Of a stretch of 64,000 bases of DNA, positions 51,692 through 61,976 are shown piece after piece. The notes under the pieces were generated by a model. That model did not search any database. It was not told the DNA's origin and saw only the letters and a list, made by a program, of their open reading frames with translations. Source of the DNA: JAAUTT01 sp963846585 (GTDB taxonomy: Bacteria; Bacteroidota; Bacteroidia; Bacteroidales; JAAUTT01); NCBI GenBank assembly GCA_963846585.1, contig CAWJWO010000018.1, forward strand, positions 567,596-631,595, read 5' to 3'. The translations under genes and the position numbers were made by a program. How positions within the stretch are numbered: position 1 is the first letter of the stretch; every line of letters starts with the position of its first letter.

Positions 51692-53098
51692 ATGAAAAGT
51701 ATTATTAAATATATTTGTTCTATCAATCAATTGATTCAAAATAAGAAAGAAATTATACCAATTATTCTACTATTTTTATTAATAGTCCCTTTTATAATAC
51801 TATCTATATATAATAATCCAACTTCCGATGATTTCTGTGATACATTTCTTGTTAAAAAATTTGGTTTCCTTAATTCACAAATAAAATGGTATAACGATTA
51901 TACCGGTCGTTATTTTTCAACTGCATTATTAAGCATTTACCCTTTATTTGGAAATTGGTTGATTACATATAAAGTGCTGCCAATAATAATTTATTCATTG
52001 CTATTTTTTAGTATAATATTTACATTTAGAAATGTTTTTAATAAATCTATTCCTTCAATAATAATTTGTTTAATTTCACTGGTATTGCTTAATTTATACA
52101 TTTATAAAATACCTGATATTTGTCAGGCATTCTATTGGGTACCTTCAGCATTAGCTTATCAATTCCCAAATGCAGCTATGCTAATTTTATTTTCATTAAT
52201 TACAAAAAAAACAATTAATTTTTTAAACCTATTAATTATTTGTTTTTTACTTATTATAATTATCGGTTCAAATGAAACTCATATGTTATTTGCTGATATT
52301 CTGATTGGTTTTATTTTCTTATATCAAATAATTAAATATAAAAAAATTGATTGGAAATATTTCCTTTTTTTTGTTGTGACTTTAGCCAGTTCGGCTCTGG
52401 TAGTTATAGCACCTGGAAATTCTAACAGAGCTGATCTCTATAAACATAATTTAGAATTTATGAATTCTCTATTCAATTCTTTTAAGTATTGTAATCTCAG
52501 TATAATTAATTGGTTTCCATTGGTACTATTAATGATATTAATTGTTATGTTATATAAAAATAAAATATTGGATATGTTCAAAGATTCTAAATTAATAATT
52601 TTAACTAAAGTTAACCCATTTATAATTATTTTAACAACTTATATTTTAACTACATTGACCTTTTTCCCTTCATTATATTTTGGTGGATATTTGCAGACCC
52701 GGGTATTCAATTTAGCTTACTTTATTTTCTTTTTTGGCTGGATAGCTTTTATGTTTTCATTAATTTATAATAAATTTATTATAGGTATAAGAATTAACAT
52801 TTTAACAAAATATTCCACTTACATTACTTATTTATTAATAATACTTTTTTTTATTTATCCTAATAACCATAGAAATGCATTTTCTGATTTGTTAAGAGGA
52901 CGAGCATATAAATATAATATTGAATTTAAAAATAGGATTTCAACTATTGAAAAAAGTAATTCTGATACTTGCTACGTTAATAAAATAATTAACAGGCCAG
53001 TGACTATATTTTATGCTGACGAATTAATACCTAACCAAGCTGGTTGTGAGGGTTGTATGCAATCCTATTTTAATAAAAAAGCAATAATAGTTAAATAG
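51692..53098 (+). CDS. DUF6056-like polytopic membrane protein
   Basis: The ~468-aa protein has about ten hydrophobic segments and an early extracytoplasmic motif, NNPTSDDFCDTFLV, followed by WYNDYTGRYFSTALLSIYP. The D-D-F/Y-C and GRYFS pattern is typical of DUF6056 proteins, which accompany glycan loci and may be GT-C-type glycosyltransferases. The start was set at ATG 51692; in-frame GTG 51656 and ATG 51686 are alternatives. It is unusually AT-rich and intact. Confidence 0.72.
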   Translation: MKSIIKYICSINQLIQNKKEIIPIILLFLLIVPFIILSIYNNPTSDDFCDTFLVKKFGFLNSQIKWYNDYTGRYFSTALLSIYPLFGNWLITYKVLPIIIYSLLFFSIIFTFRNVFNKSIPSIIICLISLVLLNLYIYKIPDICQAFYWVPSALAYQFPNAAMLILFSLITKKTINFLNLLIICFLLIIIIGSNETHMLFADILIGFIFLYQIIKYKKIDWKYFLFFVVTLASSALVVIAPGNSNRADLYKHNLEFMNSLFNSFKYCNLSIINWFPLVLLMILIVMLYKNKILDMFKDSKLIILTKVNPFIIILTTYILTTLTFFPSLYFGGYLQTRVFNLAYFIFFFGWIAFMFSLIYNKFIIGIRINILTKYSTYITYLLIILFFIYPNNHRNAFSDLLRGRAYKYNIEFKNRISTIEKSNSDTCYVNKIINRPVTIFYADELIPNQAGCEGCMQSYFNKKAIIVK

Positions 53099-53105
53099 CG
53101 TAATA

Positions 53106-54269
53106 ATGAAATGCATAATATGTGGCCAGCCTGTTAAGTCGTATTCAATAATTAATTCACCAATTTCGGGTTATAGATGTAGATCAGTATCAGAAAGCTT
53201 AAATGAACCAAAGTTCAACCTTTCTTTACAATTTTGTGAAAATTGCACTTTTACATTTTATCCACGTTATAAGGAAGCATTTCAGGTGCTGGATAAATTA
53301 TATTCCGGCCACACTTCAACCTATTATAATACTCCGCAGTTGATGAATTACTTAAACAATTTTGTTAGTAATATCATTGAAAAAAACAAGTTGTGCTCAC
53401 AAAGTAAGGTTTTGGAAATAGGTTGCAATGATGGTAAATTGTTAAATAAATTCCGGCAACTATCAGGATGTGAAATTTTAGGCGTTGAACCTTCAAAAAT
53501 GTTTTCCGTAACCTGGAAGGAATATAATTTAACTGTATTGAATAATTACTTTGATTCCGACCTCGTAGCAAAAAACTTAAATAATATAAAATTTGATGTA
53601 ATAACTTTCCGGCATGTACTGGAACATATTCCTGATCCACTCGATTTTATTAAGTCAGTAGCGTCCATAATGTATGATAGAACTTTATTGGTTATAGAAG
53701 TTCCCTATTTTGTCTCTGTAATAGCAAAGCGACGGGTTGAAAATATTAGTTATTCACATTTGAATTATTTTACAATACGATCTATCAATGAAATTATATC
53801 AAAATTTTCCCTGGGAATTGAAAGTGTTGATTTGGTGGAAACTGATGGAGGTTCTATTGTTTTTTACATTAGAAAAAACATAACCACCAATGCTTCCTTA
53901 CTTGATAATTTAAGAACTGCCCATTTAGACGAATTCCTTAATTATATTGATAAATCAAAAGAACGAATACAAAAATTACTTTCAGGTTATTCACAAAATG
54001 AAATCGTCGGATATGGGGCCGGGGCAAAAGGTTCTCATTTATTATATCTGTTTAACCTGCATAATTATATTAAAATAATTGTAGATGACACACCTGGTTA
54101 TGAAAATAAATATATTCCAGGCACAAATGTTATAATCAAATCAAATTCATATCTGGATAATAAAGAATTAAAAGCAATCATAAACCTTGCACCAACTCAT
54201 AGTGAAGCAATAAAAAACAGTATCCCTGGTCATTTTAAATTTATTAATATAATTGAAGGTGAAAATTAA
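53106..54269 (+). CDS. Zinc-binding sugar C-methyltransferase-like SAM enzyme
   Basis: The 387-aa protein begins with a zinc-binding cluster (MKCIICGQPVKS, FCENCTF). A SAM domain follows (VLEIGCNDGKLLNKF, FDVITFRHVLEHIPDP). The C-terminal domain has VGYGAGAKGSHLL and VDDTPGYENKYIPG. This three-part architecture is that of NDP-hexose C-methyltransferases such as TylC3 and of related nucleotide-sugar enzymes. A branched or modified deoxysugar is therefore plausible, but the substrate is not established. Confidence 0.84.
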   Translation: MKCIICGQPVKSYSIINSPISGYRCRSVSESLNEPKFNLSLQFCENCTFTFYPRYKEAFQVLDKLYSGHTSTYYNTPQLMNYLNNFVSNIIEKNKLCSQSKVLEIGCNDGKLLNKFRQLSGCEILGVEPSKMFSVTWKEYNLTVLNNYFDSDLVAKNLNNIKFDVITFRHVLEHIPDPLDFIKSVASIMYDRTLLVIEVPYFVSVIAKRRVENISYSHLNYFTIRSINEIISKFSLGIESVDLVETDGGSIVFYIRKNITTNASLLDNLRTAHLDEFLNYIDKSKERIQKLLSGYSQNEIVGYGAGAKGSHLLYLFNLHNYIKIIVDDTPGYENKYIPGTNVIIKSNSYLDNKELKAIINLAPTHSEAIKNSIPGHFKFINIIEGEN

Positions 54270-54279
54270 AATTTTTTAA

Positions 54280-55209
54280 ATGTCAAAATTATCAATTATT
54301 ATCCCTTGCTATAATAACGAAGCCAATATTCCAATTACAAAAGCGGAACTTCAAACAAATGAAAAATTTTTCGATCCGGATATTGAATTGGAAATTATAT
54401 TGGTAAATGACGGTTCAAAGGACAATACACTGGATCAACTTCTTATATGGAGAGATCAGGAACCTTTAAAAATAAAAGTAGTTAATTTGTCAGGGAATTT
54501 TGGATCGTTAAATGCAATTTTAGCAGGCCTTCATTATGCTACTGGTAATTGTCTGGCAGTATTGGCAGCTGATTTACAAGACCCTCCTGAACTATTGCCG
54601 GAAATGGTCAATTACTGGAAAAAAGGAGTCAAACTGGTTTTAGCGAATCGGGTGGATCGGGACGATAGTTTAGGTCAAATACTTTTTTCAAAAATATATC
54701 ATTATTGCATTAAAAAATTTGCATTAAAAAATGTTCCACAGGGAGGCTTTAACCTGGTACTATTCGATAAACAATTGAAGGATGAGATTTTAAAAATGAA
54801 TGAAAAAAACACAAATATTTTTTACCTTTTAACATGGATGAGGTTTCCATATATAAGTATCCCTTATACACGAAAAAAGAGAGAAATTGGTAAATCGCAA
54901 TGGACACTAAATAAGAAAATTAAATTATTTGTAGATTCTTTCGTGGCATTCTCATTTTTCCCGATCCGGTTAATAAGTATTGCCGGGATTATTCTAGGAA
55001 TAGTATCTTTAGTATATGCAATATTCATAATTTTTGCAAAATTATTTGGAATTATAAATATTCAGGGATGGTCTACCCTAATGGTTGTTGTGCTATTCGT
55101 CTCCTCATTTCAAATGATTGCACTGGGCATTCTTGGCGAATACATTTGGAGAAACCTTGACGAGACCAGGAAAAGGCCAAATTTTATTGTTGACAAAGTG
55201 TTTCAATAA
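54280..55209 (+). CDS. GT2 glycosyltransferase with C-terminal membrane helices (GtrB/ArnC-like)
   Basis: The 309-aa protein has LSIIIPCYNNEANI, LVNDGSKDNT and AVLAADLQDPPELL (D-x-D region), then two C-terminal hydrophobic segments (LISIAGIILGIVSLVYAIFI; TLMVVVLFVSSFQMIALGIL) and GEYIWRNLDETRKRP. This is the layout of polyprenyl-phosphate glycosyltransferases that make a lipid-linked monosaccharide. It shares a terminal base with the FdtA-like gene, so the set 54280-57676 is one operon. Confidence 0.87.
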   Translation: MSKLSIIIPCYNNEANIPITKAELQTNEKFFDPDIELEIILVNDGSKDNTLDQLLIWRDQEPLKIKVVNLSGNFGSLNAILAGLHYATGNCLAVLAADLQDPPELLPEMVNYWKKGVKLVLANRVDRDDSLGQILFSKIYHYCIKKFALKNVPQGGFNLVLFDKQLKDEILKMNEKNTNIFYLLTWMRFPYISIPYTRKKREIGKSQWTLNKKIKLFVDSFVAFSFFPIRLISIAGIILGIVSLVYAIFIIFAKLFGIINIQGWSTLMVVVLFVSSFQMIALGILGEYIWRNLDETRKRPNFIVDKVFQ

Positions 55210-55622
55210 TGATAGAATCAATATTATCAAGGGTTAAAATTCTGGAATTGCCAAAATACCTCGATCATCGGGGTAATCTATCCGTTATTGAAGAAGAAAA
55301 GCAAATTCCTTTTAAAATAAAAAGAGTATACTGGATTTATGATGTTCCCGGAGGACAAATCAGAGGGGGACATGCATATTACAATTTACAGGAGTTTATT
55401 ATTGCCTTGTCCGGTAGCTTTGATGTAGTATTAAGCGACGGCATAGAAAAAAGGGTTATTTCACTCAACCGGTCATATTATGGGGTACTTGTTCCAAAAC
55501 TAATATGGAGATCGTTGGAAAATTTTTCTACAAATGCCCTTTGTTTAATTTTAGCTTCCGAGGAATATACTGAAGTGGATTATATAAGGGATTTTGATGC
55601 TTATAAACAATTTGATAAATGA
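55209..55622 (+). CDS. FdtA/QdtA-like cupin (sugar ketoisomerase family), divergent copy
   Basis: The 137-aa protein has LDHRGNLSVIEE, PFKIKRVYWIYDVPGG and RGGHAYYNLQEFIIALSGSF, the cupin core of dTDP-4-keto-6-deoxyglucose 3,4-ketoisomerases. In characterised members the motif is R-G-x-H-A-H-K with two catalytic histidines; here the second histidine is Tyr (HAY). This copy may have altered or no isomerase activity. It overlaps the next FdtA-like gene by 4 bp. Confidence 0.8.
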   Translation: MIESILSRVKILELPKYLDHRGNLSVIEEEKQIPFKIKRVYWIYDVPGGQIRGGHAYYNLQEFIIALSGSFDVVLSDGIEKRVISLNRSYYGVLVPKLIWRSLENFSTNALCLILASEEYTEVDYIRDFDAYKQFDK

Positions 55623-56041
55623 GTCCTTTACCAAATATTTTTGATTGTCAGATTCTTGAACTTCCTAAAATAAATAATCGTGCAGGAAATATCACTCCTG
55701 TTGAAGGAATAAAAAACATCCCTTTTCAAATACGTCGCATATTTTATATTTATGACATTCCCGGAGGTGAAGGGCGAGGCGCTCATGCACATAAAAGTTG
55801 CCACCAATTAATTATAGCTGCAAGCGGCGCATTTGATGTACTGTTGGACGATGGGAAAAACAAAAAGGTTGTCACTTTAAACCGTCCCAATTACGGTCTA
55901 TATATTCCACCTCCAATCTGGGCCTATGAATTTGGTTTTTCTTCGGGGGCCATTTGTTTGGTGTTAACCTCAAATTTATATGAAGAGTCCGATTATATCA
56001 GGGAATATATTCAATTTTCAGAATTCAGGAATTCATTATAA
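55619..56041 (+). CDS. fdtA: dTDP-4-oxo-6-deoxyglucose 3,4-ketoisomerase (FdtA/QdtA-like)
   Basis: The 140-aa cupin has NRAGNITPVEG, PFQIRRIFYIYDIPGG and RGAHAHKSCHQLIIA with the full H-A-H-K motif. It isomerises dTDP-4-keto-6-deoxyglucose to the 3-keto form. It is directly followed by the acyltransferase and aminotransferase of the same pathway (dTDP-Fuc3NAc or dTDP-Qui3NAc). Which stereoisomer is formed cannot be read from the sequence. RmlA and RmlB, which make the precursor, are not in the window. Confidence 0.86.
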   Translation: MSPLPNIFDCQILELPKINNRAGNITPVEGIKNIPFQIRRIFYIYDIPGGEGRGAHAHKSCHQLIIAASGAFDVLLDDGKNKKVVTLNRPNYGLYIPPPIWAYEFGFSSGAICLVLTSNLYEESDYIREYIQFSEFRNSL

Positions 56042-56566
56042 ATGAATAAAATTCATCCTACATCCGATATTCAATCCACTTCTATCGGGCACAATACTGT
56101 TATTTGGCAATATGTGGTTATTCTTAAGGAGGCAATAATTGGCGATAATTGTAATATTAATTCTCATTGTTTTATCGAGAATGATGTCGTTTTAGGTAAT
56201 AATGTAACTGTAAAATGTGGCGTTTATATTTGGAATGGTATAACTATTAAAGACAATGTTTTTATTGGGCCCAATGTAACATTTGTAAATGATAAAACCC
56301 CACGGTCAAAACAATATCCATTAAATTTTGAAAAAACCCTTATTAAAAAGGGAGTAACAATTGGTGCAAATAGTACTATTATAGGTGGAATTACCATAGG
56401 TGAATTTGCAATGGTAGGAGCAGCCAGCCTGGTAACTAAAAATGTCCCTGATCATGCTTTAGTTTATGGTAGTCCTGCTATTATTAAAGGTTACGTCTGT
56501 AATTGTGGGAAAAAATTAAACAACCATCATTTTTGTCGAATATGTAACATACAATTTAAAATTTGA
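56042..56566 (+). CDS. fdtC: Hexapeptide-repeat N-acyltransferase (FdtC/QdtC-like)
   Basis: The 174-aa protein has repeated hexapeptides (IGHNTVIWQYVVI, IGDNCNINSHCFIENDV, IKDNVFIGPNVTFVND) and VKKG-TIGANSTIIGGITIG, then GSPAIIKGYVCNCGKK. The C-terminal cysteine cluster (CNCGKK, HHFCRICN) looks zinc-binding. Position between the ketoisomerase and the aminotransferase indicates N-acetylation of the dTDP-3-amino sugar. The gene starts one base after the preceding stop. Confidence 0.85.
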   Translation: MNKIHPTSDIQSTSIGHNTVIWQYVVILKEAIIGDNCNINSHCFIENDVVLGNNVTVKCGVYIWNGITIKDNVFIGPNVTFVNDKTPRSKQYPLNFEKTLIKKGVTIGANSTIIGGITIGEFAMVGAASLVTKNVPDHALVYGSPAIIKGYVCNCGKKLNNHHFCRICNIQFKI

Positions 56567-56572
56567 CAATTA

Positions 56573-57676
56573 ATGGAAATACCATTTATCTCATTTGATT
56601 ATGTAAACAATATAGTAAAGCAAGACTTAACTGAATGTTTTAATAAATTCATCGATAAATCGGTATATATTCTTGGAGACAATGTAAAAGAATTTGAACT
56701 TAACTATTCAAATTTTATTGGAACAAAATATACAATTGGAACAGCCAGCGGACTTGATGCACTTTATCTTTGTTTGAAATCATTAAACATTGGAAAAAAT
56801 AATGAAGTAATAGTCCCATCAAATACTTACATTGCAACAGTATTGGCCATTTCAATGTCAGGAGCCAAACCTGCATTTGTTGAACCTGATATATCAACTT
56901 ACAACATTGATCCTCATAAGATTGAAGAAGTAATTTCCCCTCATTCAAAAGCTATTATTCCTGTTCATTTATATGGATACCCATGTAATATGCCGGAAAT
57001 ATTAAAAATTGCAAAAAAGCATAATTTATTTGTTATTGAAGATAATGCCCAGGCACATGGTGCATCCGTATATAATAAATTAACAGGAAGTTTTGGCATT
57101 GCGAATGGTAATAGTTTTTATCCTACAAAAAATTTGGGCGCACTTGGCGATGCTGGTGCAATAACAACTAATTCGGAAGACGTGGCTGAATTATGTATGT
57201 ACCTTAGAAATTATGGGTCAATAAAGAGATACATGAATGAATACAAAGGAATTAATTCCAGACTGGATGAACTTCAAGCAGGTTTTTTAAATATTAAATT
57301 AAAATTATTATCCTCCTTAAACAAGGAACGAATTAAAATAGCTTCGTTGTATTCAAAATATCTGAATAATATCGGAGATATAGTATTACCTATACAGGAA
57401 CCAGAATTTATCCATGTATATCATTTGTTTGTTATTAGAACTAAAAAACGGGATGAATTATTGGATTTTTTAAATTCAAAAGGCATTCAGACATTAGTCC
57501 ATTACCCTGTTCCTCCACATTTACAAAATGCATACAAAGATCTTAATTTTTTAAAAGGTGATTTCCCTATTGCTGAGGAAATTTCAAATACTATCATTTC
57601 TTTGCCTTGTTATCCCGGATTAAATGAGAATCAAATTGAATATATTTCAAAAAATATTAAATCTTTTTATAGTTAA
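56573..57676 (+). CDS. fdtB: dTDP-3-amino-3,6-dideoxyhexose aminotransferase (FdtB/QdtB-like, DegT family)
   Basis: The 367-aa protein has ASGLDALYLCLKSL, VPSNTYIATVLA, VIEDNAQAHGA and NSFYPTKNLGALGDAGA with Lys186 as the PLP lysine. This is the DegT subfamily that aminates 3-keto-6-deoxy sugars, fitting the FdtA-C genes directly upstream (6-bp gap). The product would be a dTDP-3-amino sugar that FdtC acylates. The later glycosyltransferases probably include its transferase. Confidence 0.88.
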   Translation: MEIPFISFDYVNNIVKQDLTECFNKFIDKSVYILGDNVKEFELNYSNFIGTKYTIGTASGLDALYLCLKSLNIGKNNEVIVPSNTYIATVLAISMSGAKPAFVEPDISTYNIDPHKIEEVISPHSKAIIPVHLYGYPCNMPEILKIAKKHNLFVIEDNAQAHGASVYNKLTGSFGIANGNSFYPTKNLGALGDAGAITTNSEDVAELCMYLRNYGSIKRYMNEYKGINSRLDELQAGFLNIKLKLLSSLNKERIKIASLYSKYLNNIGDIVLPIQEPEFIHVYHLFVIRTKKRDELLDFLNSKGIQTLVHYPVPPHLQNAYKDLNFLKGDFPIAEEISNTIISLPCYPGLNENQIEYISKNIKSFYS

Positions 57677-57983
57677 TTACATTTTATAAAATAATGATTT
57701 TTTAAGTTCATATATTAATAATATGATATTTAACTATTTATGGAACTATTTTTAGGACATAATTTTAATTTACCATGGTAAATGGTAAATTCTGAAAAAA
57801 TTGATCTCATTCATCTTTTGAGCATGCTGTAACCAAAATATTCTATTTAAATTTGAACTAAATATATTGTAATACGCTCGTTTACTATACACCTCATTTA
57901 TAATTAGATAGCTGGTCAGAAATATTAGTTTATAATTTGAAGATTTAATAACATTAGAATTTGTAAATTCAAATTTTTATAAA
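57677..57983. other. Intergenic region without an identified element
   Basis: A ~307-bp AT-rich gap between fdtB and a GT4 gene. A short palindrome, TTTACCATGGTAAA, is at ~57770. I see no reading frame, convincing promoter or repeat family member. It separates the amino-sugar operon from the following GT cluster. Confidence 0.5.
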
Positions 57984-59203
57984 GTGCGTATTGCTTATAT
58001 ATCATATGAATATCCTCCTGATATTGCTCAGGGAGGAATTGCAACCTACACGTTTCAAGTAGCAAGCTTGATGCTTAATAGGGGGCATGATGTGGAAGTT
58101 TTCTGTGGAAGTTTTGAACGTAATTTAAGTGAAGTTTATTTTGATGTATTGACACATCGTATCAAGGTCAAAAATGTCACTGATTTTAGGGATAAGGTTG
58201 TATTAAAATTTGAGGAACAACATCTTTATAAAAGCTTCGATGTATTTGAAAGCCCTGAGATTAATGGAAACGGGTATAAAATAAAACAAAGGTTTCCAAA
58301 ATTGCCTATGGTTGTTAAATTGCACACACCTGCAGTATTACAAGTTCGTATTTTAAATACTTATACTCCTTTTATCAATAAATTGCGTTTTGTACTAGGT
58401 GCTTTAAAACAAGGTAAAATAGATTTTGGTTATTGGAGCAGGCATGATAAAAACCAGTATAATGATATTGATTATTTAATTACAGATATGGCAGATGCAA
58501 TAGTATCGCCATCAGTTAGTCTTAAACAATGGGCAATTAACTTTTGGGGTATTGTACCTCATAGGATCGATATAATTCCTTACCCTTATTTCCCCTCTGA
58601 TGAAATGCTATCTTTCAAAAATAATCCGGATTGCAGAGTTATTTTATTTGTTGGTAAGTTAAATGTTCATAAAGGATTAATAGCTTATACCGAGGCCATT
58701 CCAAAGGTCTGAAAAAATATCCTGATTTTATTTTTCGCTTCGTATATAAAGACGGATTGTCTCATATAAAAGGTGTTAGTATGAAAACTTATATGTTGCA
58801 TAAGCTTAATAGATTCAAACATAACATTGAATTTATTAATTCTGTTAGTCTTGAAGAACTACCCCGGTATTATAATGATTCTATTATGTGCGTCTATCCA
58901 AGTATATGGGACAACTTTCCATTGGTATGCATGGACGCTATGTGTGCCGGTAAAGCAATTGTTGCCGGTAACAAAGGTGGTATGAAGGATATGTTGGAAA
59001 ACGATAATGCTGGTTTACTTGTAAACCCATTAAAACCTTTTGAAATTGCAAAATCAATTATTTATTTACTGGAAAATGAAGCATTTCGAAAAGAAATAGG
59101 TTTAAATGCACGTAAAGTTTTATTGGAAAAATATTCTAATATTAATTTAATCATACGTCTTGAACAACATTATAAACAGACAATTGCGTCTAGTATTCGT
59201 TAG
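57984..59203 (+). CDS. GT4 family glycosyltransferase, one frameshift
   Basis: It starts with GTG at 57984: MRIAYISYEYPPDIAQGGIA. The frame to 58712 includes SPEINGNGYKI and VILFVGKLNVHKGLIAYTEA. After a shift at GGTCTGAAAAAATATCC (~58709; one T short) it continues KKYPDFIFRFVYKDG, PSIWDNFPLVCMDAMCAGKA and LLVNPLKPFEIAKSI to 59203. Joined length is ~405 aa. The E-x7-E-type position reads D-N-F-P-L-V-C-M-D. Specificity is unknown. Confidence 0.85.
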
Positions 59204-60317
59204 TTTAATGTCTGGAATTCAGTGGGGTGGAAGTGAAGCACTTTGGAGCAAGACTGCACAATTGGCAATTAACAAAGGTCATCAGGTGCTTGTTTCTGTA
59301 TATGATTGGGGTAGCTTACATCCGGAATTACAAAAACTTAAATCCCTTGGGGCAATTATACACTTACGGCAACGCTTTAATAATGAGGCTAATATTTTCA
59401 ATAAAACCTGGAACCACTTTAAAAATCGAATTAATTGGCTAAATAATACTTATATGCCAATTATTCACGTTCAACCCGACCATATTGTAATTAACCAGGG
59501 CGACTGCTTTTGATATATCTATCCATCATTATCAACTTTATCGAACTTAATTAAGAAAAATAAAATCCCCTTTTCGTTAATTTGTCAATAGTCATGCACA
59601 ATTCAGTGATATTCCACAAGTTAACATTTATCCAAAAGCAAAGATATTTTTCAAGAAGCCAAAAACGTTTATTTTGTGTCAAAACGAATGCAAAGCCTTA
59701 CCGAACGAAAGTTATGCACAAAACTTTCAAATGGTAGGTTTACCTGGAATCCTCTTAATTTGAAGGTAATTGAATATATTTCGTGGCCTTCAAATCCTAC
59801 TTTACAATTTGCAATTGTAGGTAATTTAAGTAATAACAAGGGACACGATACACTTTTTGAATGTCTTTCGTCCAATGTATGGAAATCAAGGGACTGGCAT
59901 CTAAATATTTTCGGAAATGGTTATGGAGAAAACTATCTCAGGGATTTAGCACTTTATTATGAATTAACCGATAAATTAACATTTCAAGGTTATGTAACGG
60001 ATATTACTGATATTTGGCGAAACAACCATATATTGTTGATACCAAGCGCAGGAGAAGGTTTGCCTGTTTCTTTAATAGAAGCTATGTTTTGCGGCAGGCC
60101 TGCAGTTGTAACTGATGTTGGAGGAAATACTGAGGTAGTATTAGAAAACCAAACAGGTTTTATTGCCGAAGCTCCTTCCGTATCATCCTTTTTAAAAGCA
60201 ATGAATAATGCCTGGTTAAATAAAATCAGATGGGAAGAAATGGGAAGAAATGCATATAACATTTGTCTTTCTAAAGTTGACCTTCATCCGGAAATAACCC
60301 TGTTAAATGTTATTTGA
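59184..60317 (+). CDS. GT4 family glycosyltransferase, frameshifted (paralogue of 50319-51459)
   Basis: The N-terminal piece (to 59513) has VFVSLMSGIQWGGSEALWSK, like the 50319 gene. The C-terminal piece (59676-60317) has LQFAIVGNLSNNKGHDTLFE, PSAGEGLPVSLIEAMFCGRP with E-x7-E, and AVVTDVGGNTEVV. The ~160 bp between are in other frames, so at least two shifts are needed. A TTG start at 59184 matches the paralogue's N-terminus; it overlaps the previous gene by 20 bp. Confidence 0.78.
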
Positions 60318-60325
60318 GAAGATTC

Positions 60326-61186
60326 ATGAATAACCCACCCCTGATAAGCGTTTTAATGACCGCTTATAACCGTGAAAAGTACATCACAGAAGCCATTGAA
60401 AGTGTTTTAATATCCGATTATTCTGATTTCGAATTAATAATTGTAGATGATAATTCTTCTGATGGAACAGTTGACATTATTAGAAAGTATCAACAACATG
60501 ACAACAGAATAAAATTTTTTATCAACGATTCAAATTTAGGAGATTATAAAAACAGAAACAAAGCATCCTCTTATGCAACCGGTGAATTTATTATGCATGT
60601 TGATTCCGATGATAAAATATTGCCGGAAGGTATTAAAATGTGCGTAAATTCAATTTTAAAGTTCCCGAATTCAAATTTTGGCATGTATCTGCCCTATTAT
60701 TCCGGTATCCCTTTTGAAATAGTTGGAATTGATGCAATAAGAAATCATTTTTTTTTGAACCCATTTCTTCAGATCGGACCCGGAGGAACAATTATTAAAC
60801 GTTCCTATTTTGAAAGTATTAATAAATTCCCTGAAAAGTACGGACCTGCTAATGATATGTATTTTAATCTTAAAGCAGCATGTTATTCAAATATAGTTTT
60901 ACTTCCGTTTGAATTTATGTACTATAGAAGACATGAAGGCCAGGAAATAAATAATTCCTTTTCTTATCTCTACAATAATTATAATTATCTTAATGATGCA
61001 TTAACTGAATTACCTCTTAATTTAAGCAAAAAAGAAATAAAATTTTTATCTAAAAAAAATAAGAGACGTTTTGTAATAAATATTATTAGATTTTTATTGC
61101 ATTCTAAAAATATAATAAAAACAAAAGAAGCAATCAATAAAGCAAACTTTTCTTTACTGGATGCCCTGGAAGGGATATTTCATTAA
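60326..61186 (+). CDS. GT2 family glycosyltransferase
   Basis: The 286-aa protein has LISVLMTAYNREKYITEAIE, IIVDDNSSDGT and FIMHVDSDDKILPEG with the D-x-D motif. The start was set at ATG 60326 (MNNPPLISV); an in-frame TTG at 60314 is upstream. It is intact, soluble or peripheral, and overlaps nothing. It lies in the tail of the GT train and transfers an unidentified sugar. Confidence 0.88.
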   Translation: MNNPPLISVLMTAYNREKYITEAIESVLISDYSDFELIIVDDNSSDGTVDIIRKYQQHDNRIKFFINDSNLGDYKNRNKASSYATGEFIMHVDSDDKILPEGIKMCVNSILKFPNSNFGMYLPYYSGIPFEIVGIDAIRNHFFLNPFLQIGPGGTIIKRSYFESINKFPEKYGPANDMYFNLKAACYSNIVLLPFEFMYYRRHEGQEINNSFSYLYNNYNYLNDALTELPLNLSKKEIKFLSKKNKRRFVINIIRFLLHSKNIIKTKEAINKANFSLLDALEGIFH

Positions 61187-61218
61187 TTATTAAACATCTC
61201 AACTGATATATTTATATT

Positions 61219-61959
61219 ATGTCAACCAGGTTCCGAGTACCAGATATTAATTGGCATTTAAGAAACTTATGCAAAAGAACATTTTACAATATCTGGTCTG
61301 GTTTTAATCCATATGTATCAATAAAAGGAATAAATATTCCGATAAATAGAAATTTTTCTATACCAATGTTAGAGTCTCTCAGAGAAAAAACCTATGAATA
61401 TGGCGAATTAAATATTATTGAAAAAACATTAAATAAAACCGATTTAGTATTAGAGTTTGGTACTGGGTTAGGCTTAATCTCAGCATTTTGTGCAAAAAAA
61501 ATAGGTACTGACCACGTTTTTACTATTGAAGCAAATAAAAATTTAAAAAAACAAATTGAAAAATTATACCATTTAAATAATATCCAACCTAATATCGAAT
61601 TTGGTTTAGCAGGTCTTTCTAATAATAACGTAACTTTCTATTATGAACCAAAAGATATTTGGTCCTCTTCAACTTTAAAACTTTCAACAACTTCAAAAAC
61701 AGTTTCTGTTAAAGAAATAAATTGTAATGACTTGTTAAAAAAATTAAAACCAAACTATTTAATTATGGATATTGAAGGAGGTGAATATTTGTTACTTCCT
61801 AAGTTAAACCTGGATTCAGTAAATAAACTTCAAATTGAATTACACTCAAAACTAATCGGAGATGCGAAAATTGATGAATTGAAAATATTTCTTGGAAAGA
61901 ATAATTTTAAACTTAATACCGAACTTTCAGGTAATGAACAATATTTCTTTTATAAATAA
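61219..61959 (+). CDS. FkbM family methyltransferase
   Basis: The 246-aa protein has DLVLEFGTGLGLISAFCAKK (SAM-binding motif I), FTIEANKNLKKQIEK, VKEINCNDLLKKLKPNYLIMD (given in part) and IEGGEYLLL, the D-I-E-G hallmark of FkbM methyltransferases. These O-methylate sugars or polyketides; here a glycan sugar hydroxyl is likely. Confidence 0.87.
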   Translation: MSTRFRVPDINWHLRNLCKRTFYNIWSGFNPYVSIKGINIPINRNFSIPMLESLREKTYEYGELNIIEKTLNKTDLVLEFGTGLGLISAFCAKKIGTDHVFTIEANKNLKKQIEKLYHLNNIQPNIEFGLAGLSNNNVTFYYEPKDIWSSSTLKLSTTSKTVSVKEINCNDLLKKLKPNYLIMDIEGGEYLLLPKLNLDSVNKLQIELHSKLIGDAKIDELKIFLGKNNFKLNTELSGNEQYFFYK

Positions 61960-61976
61960 ATCCATCATAATATATT

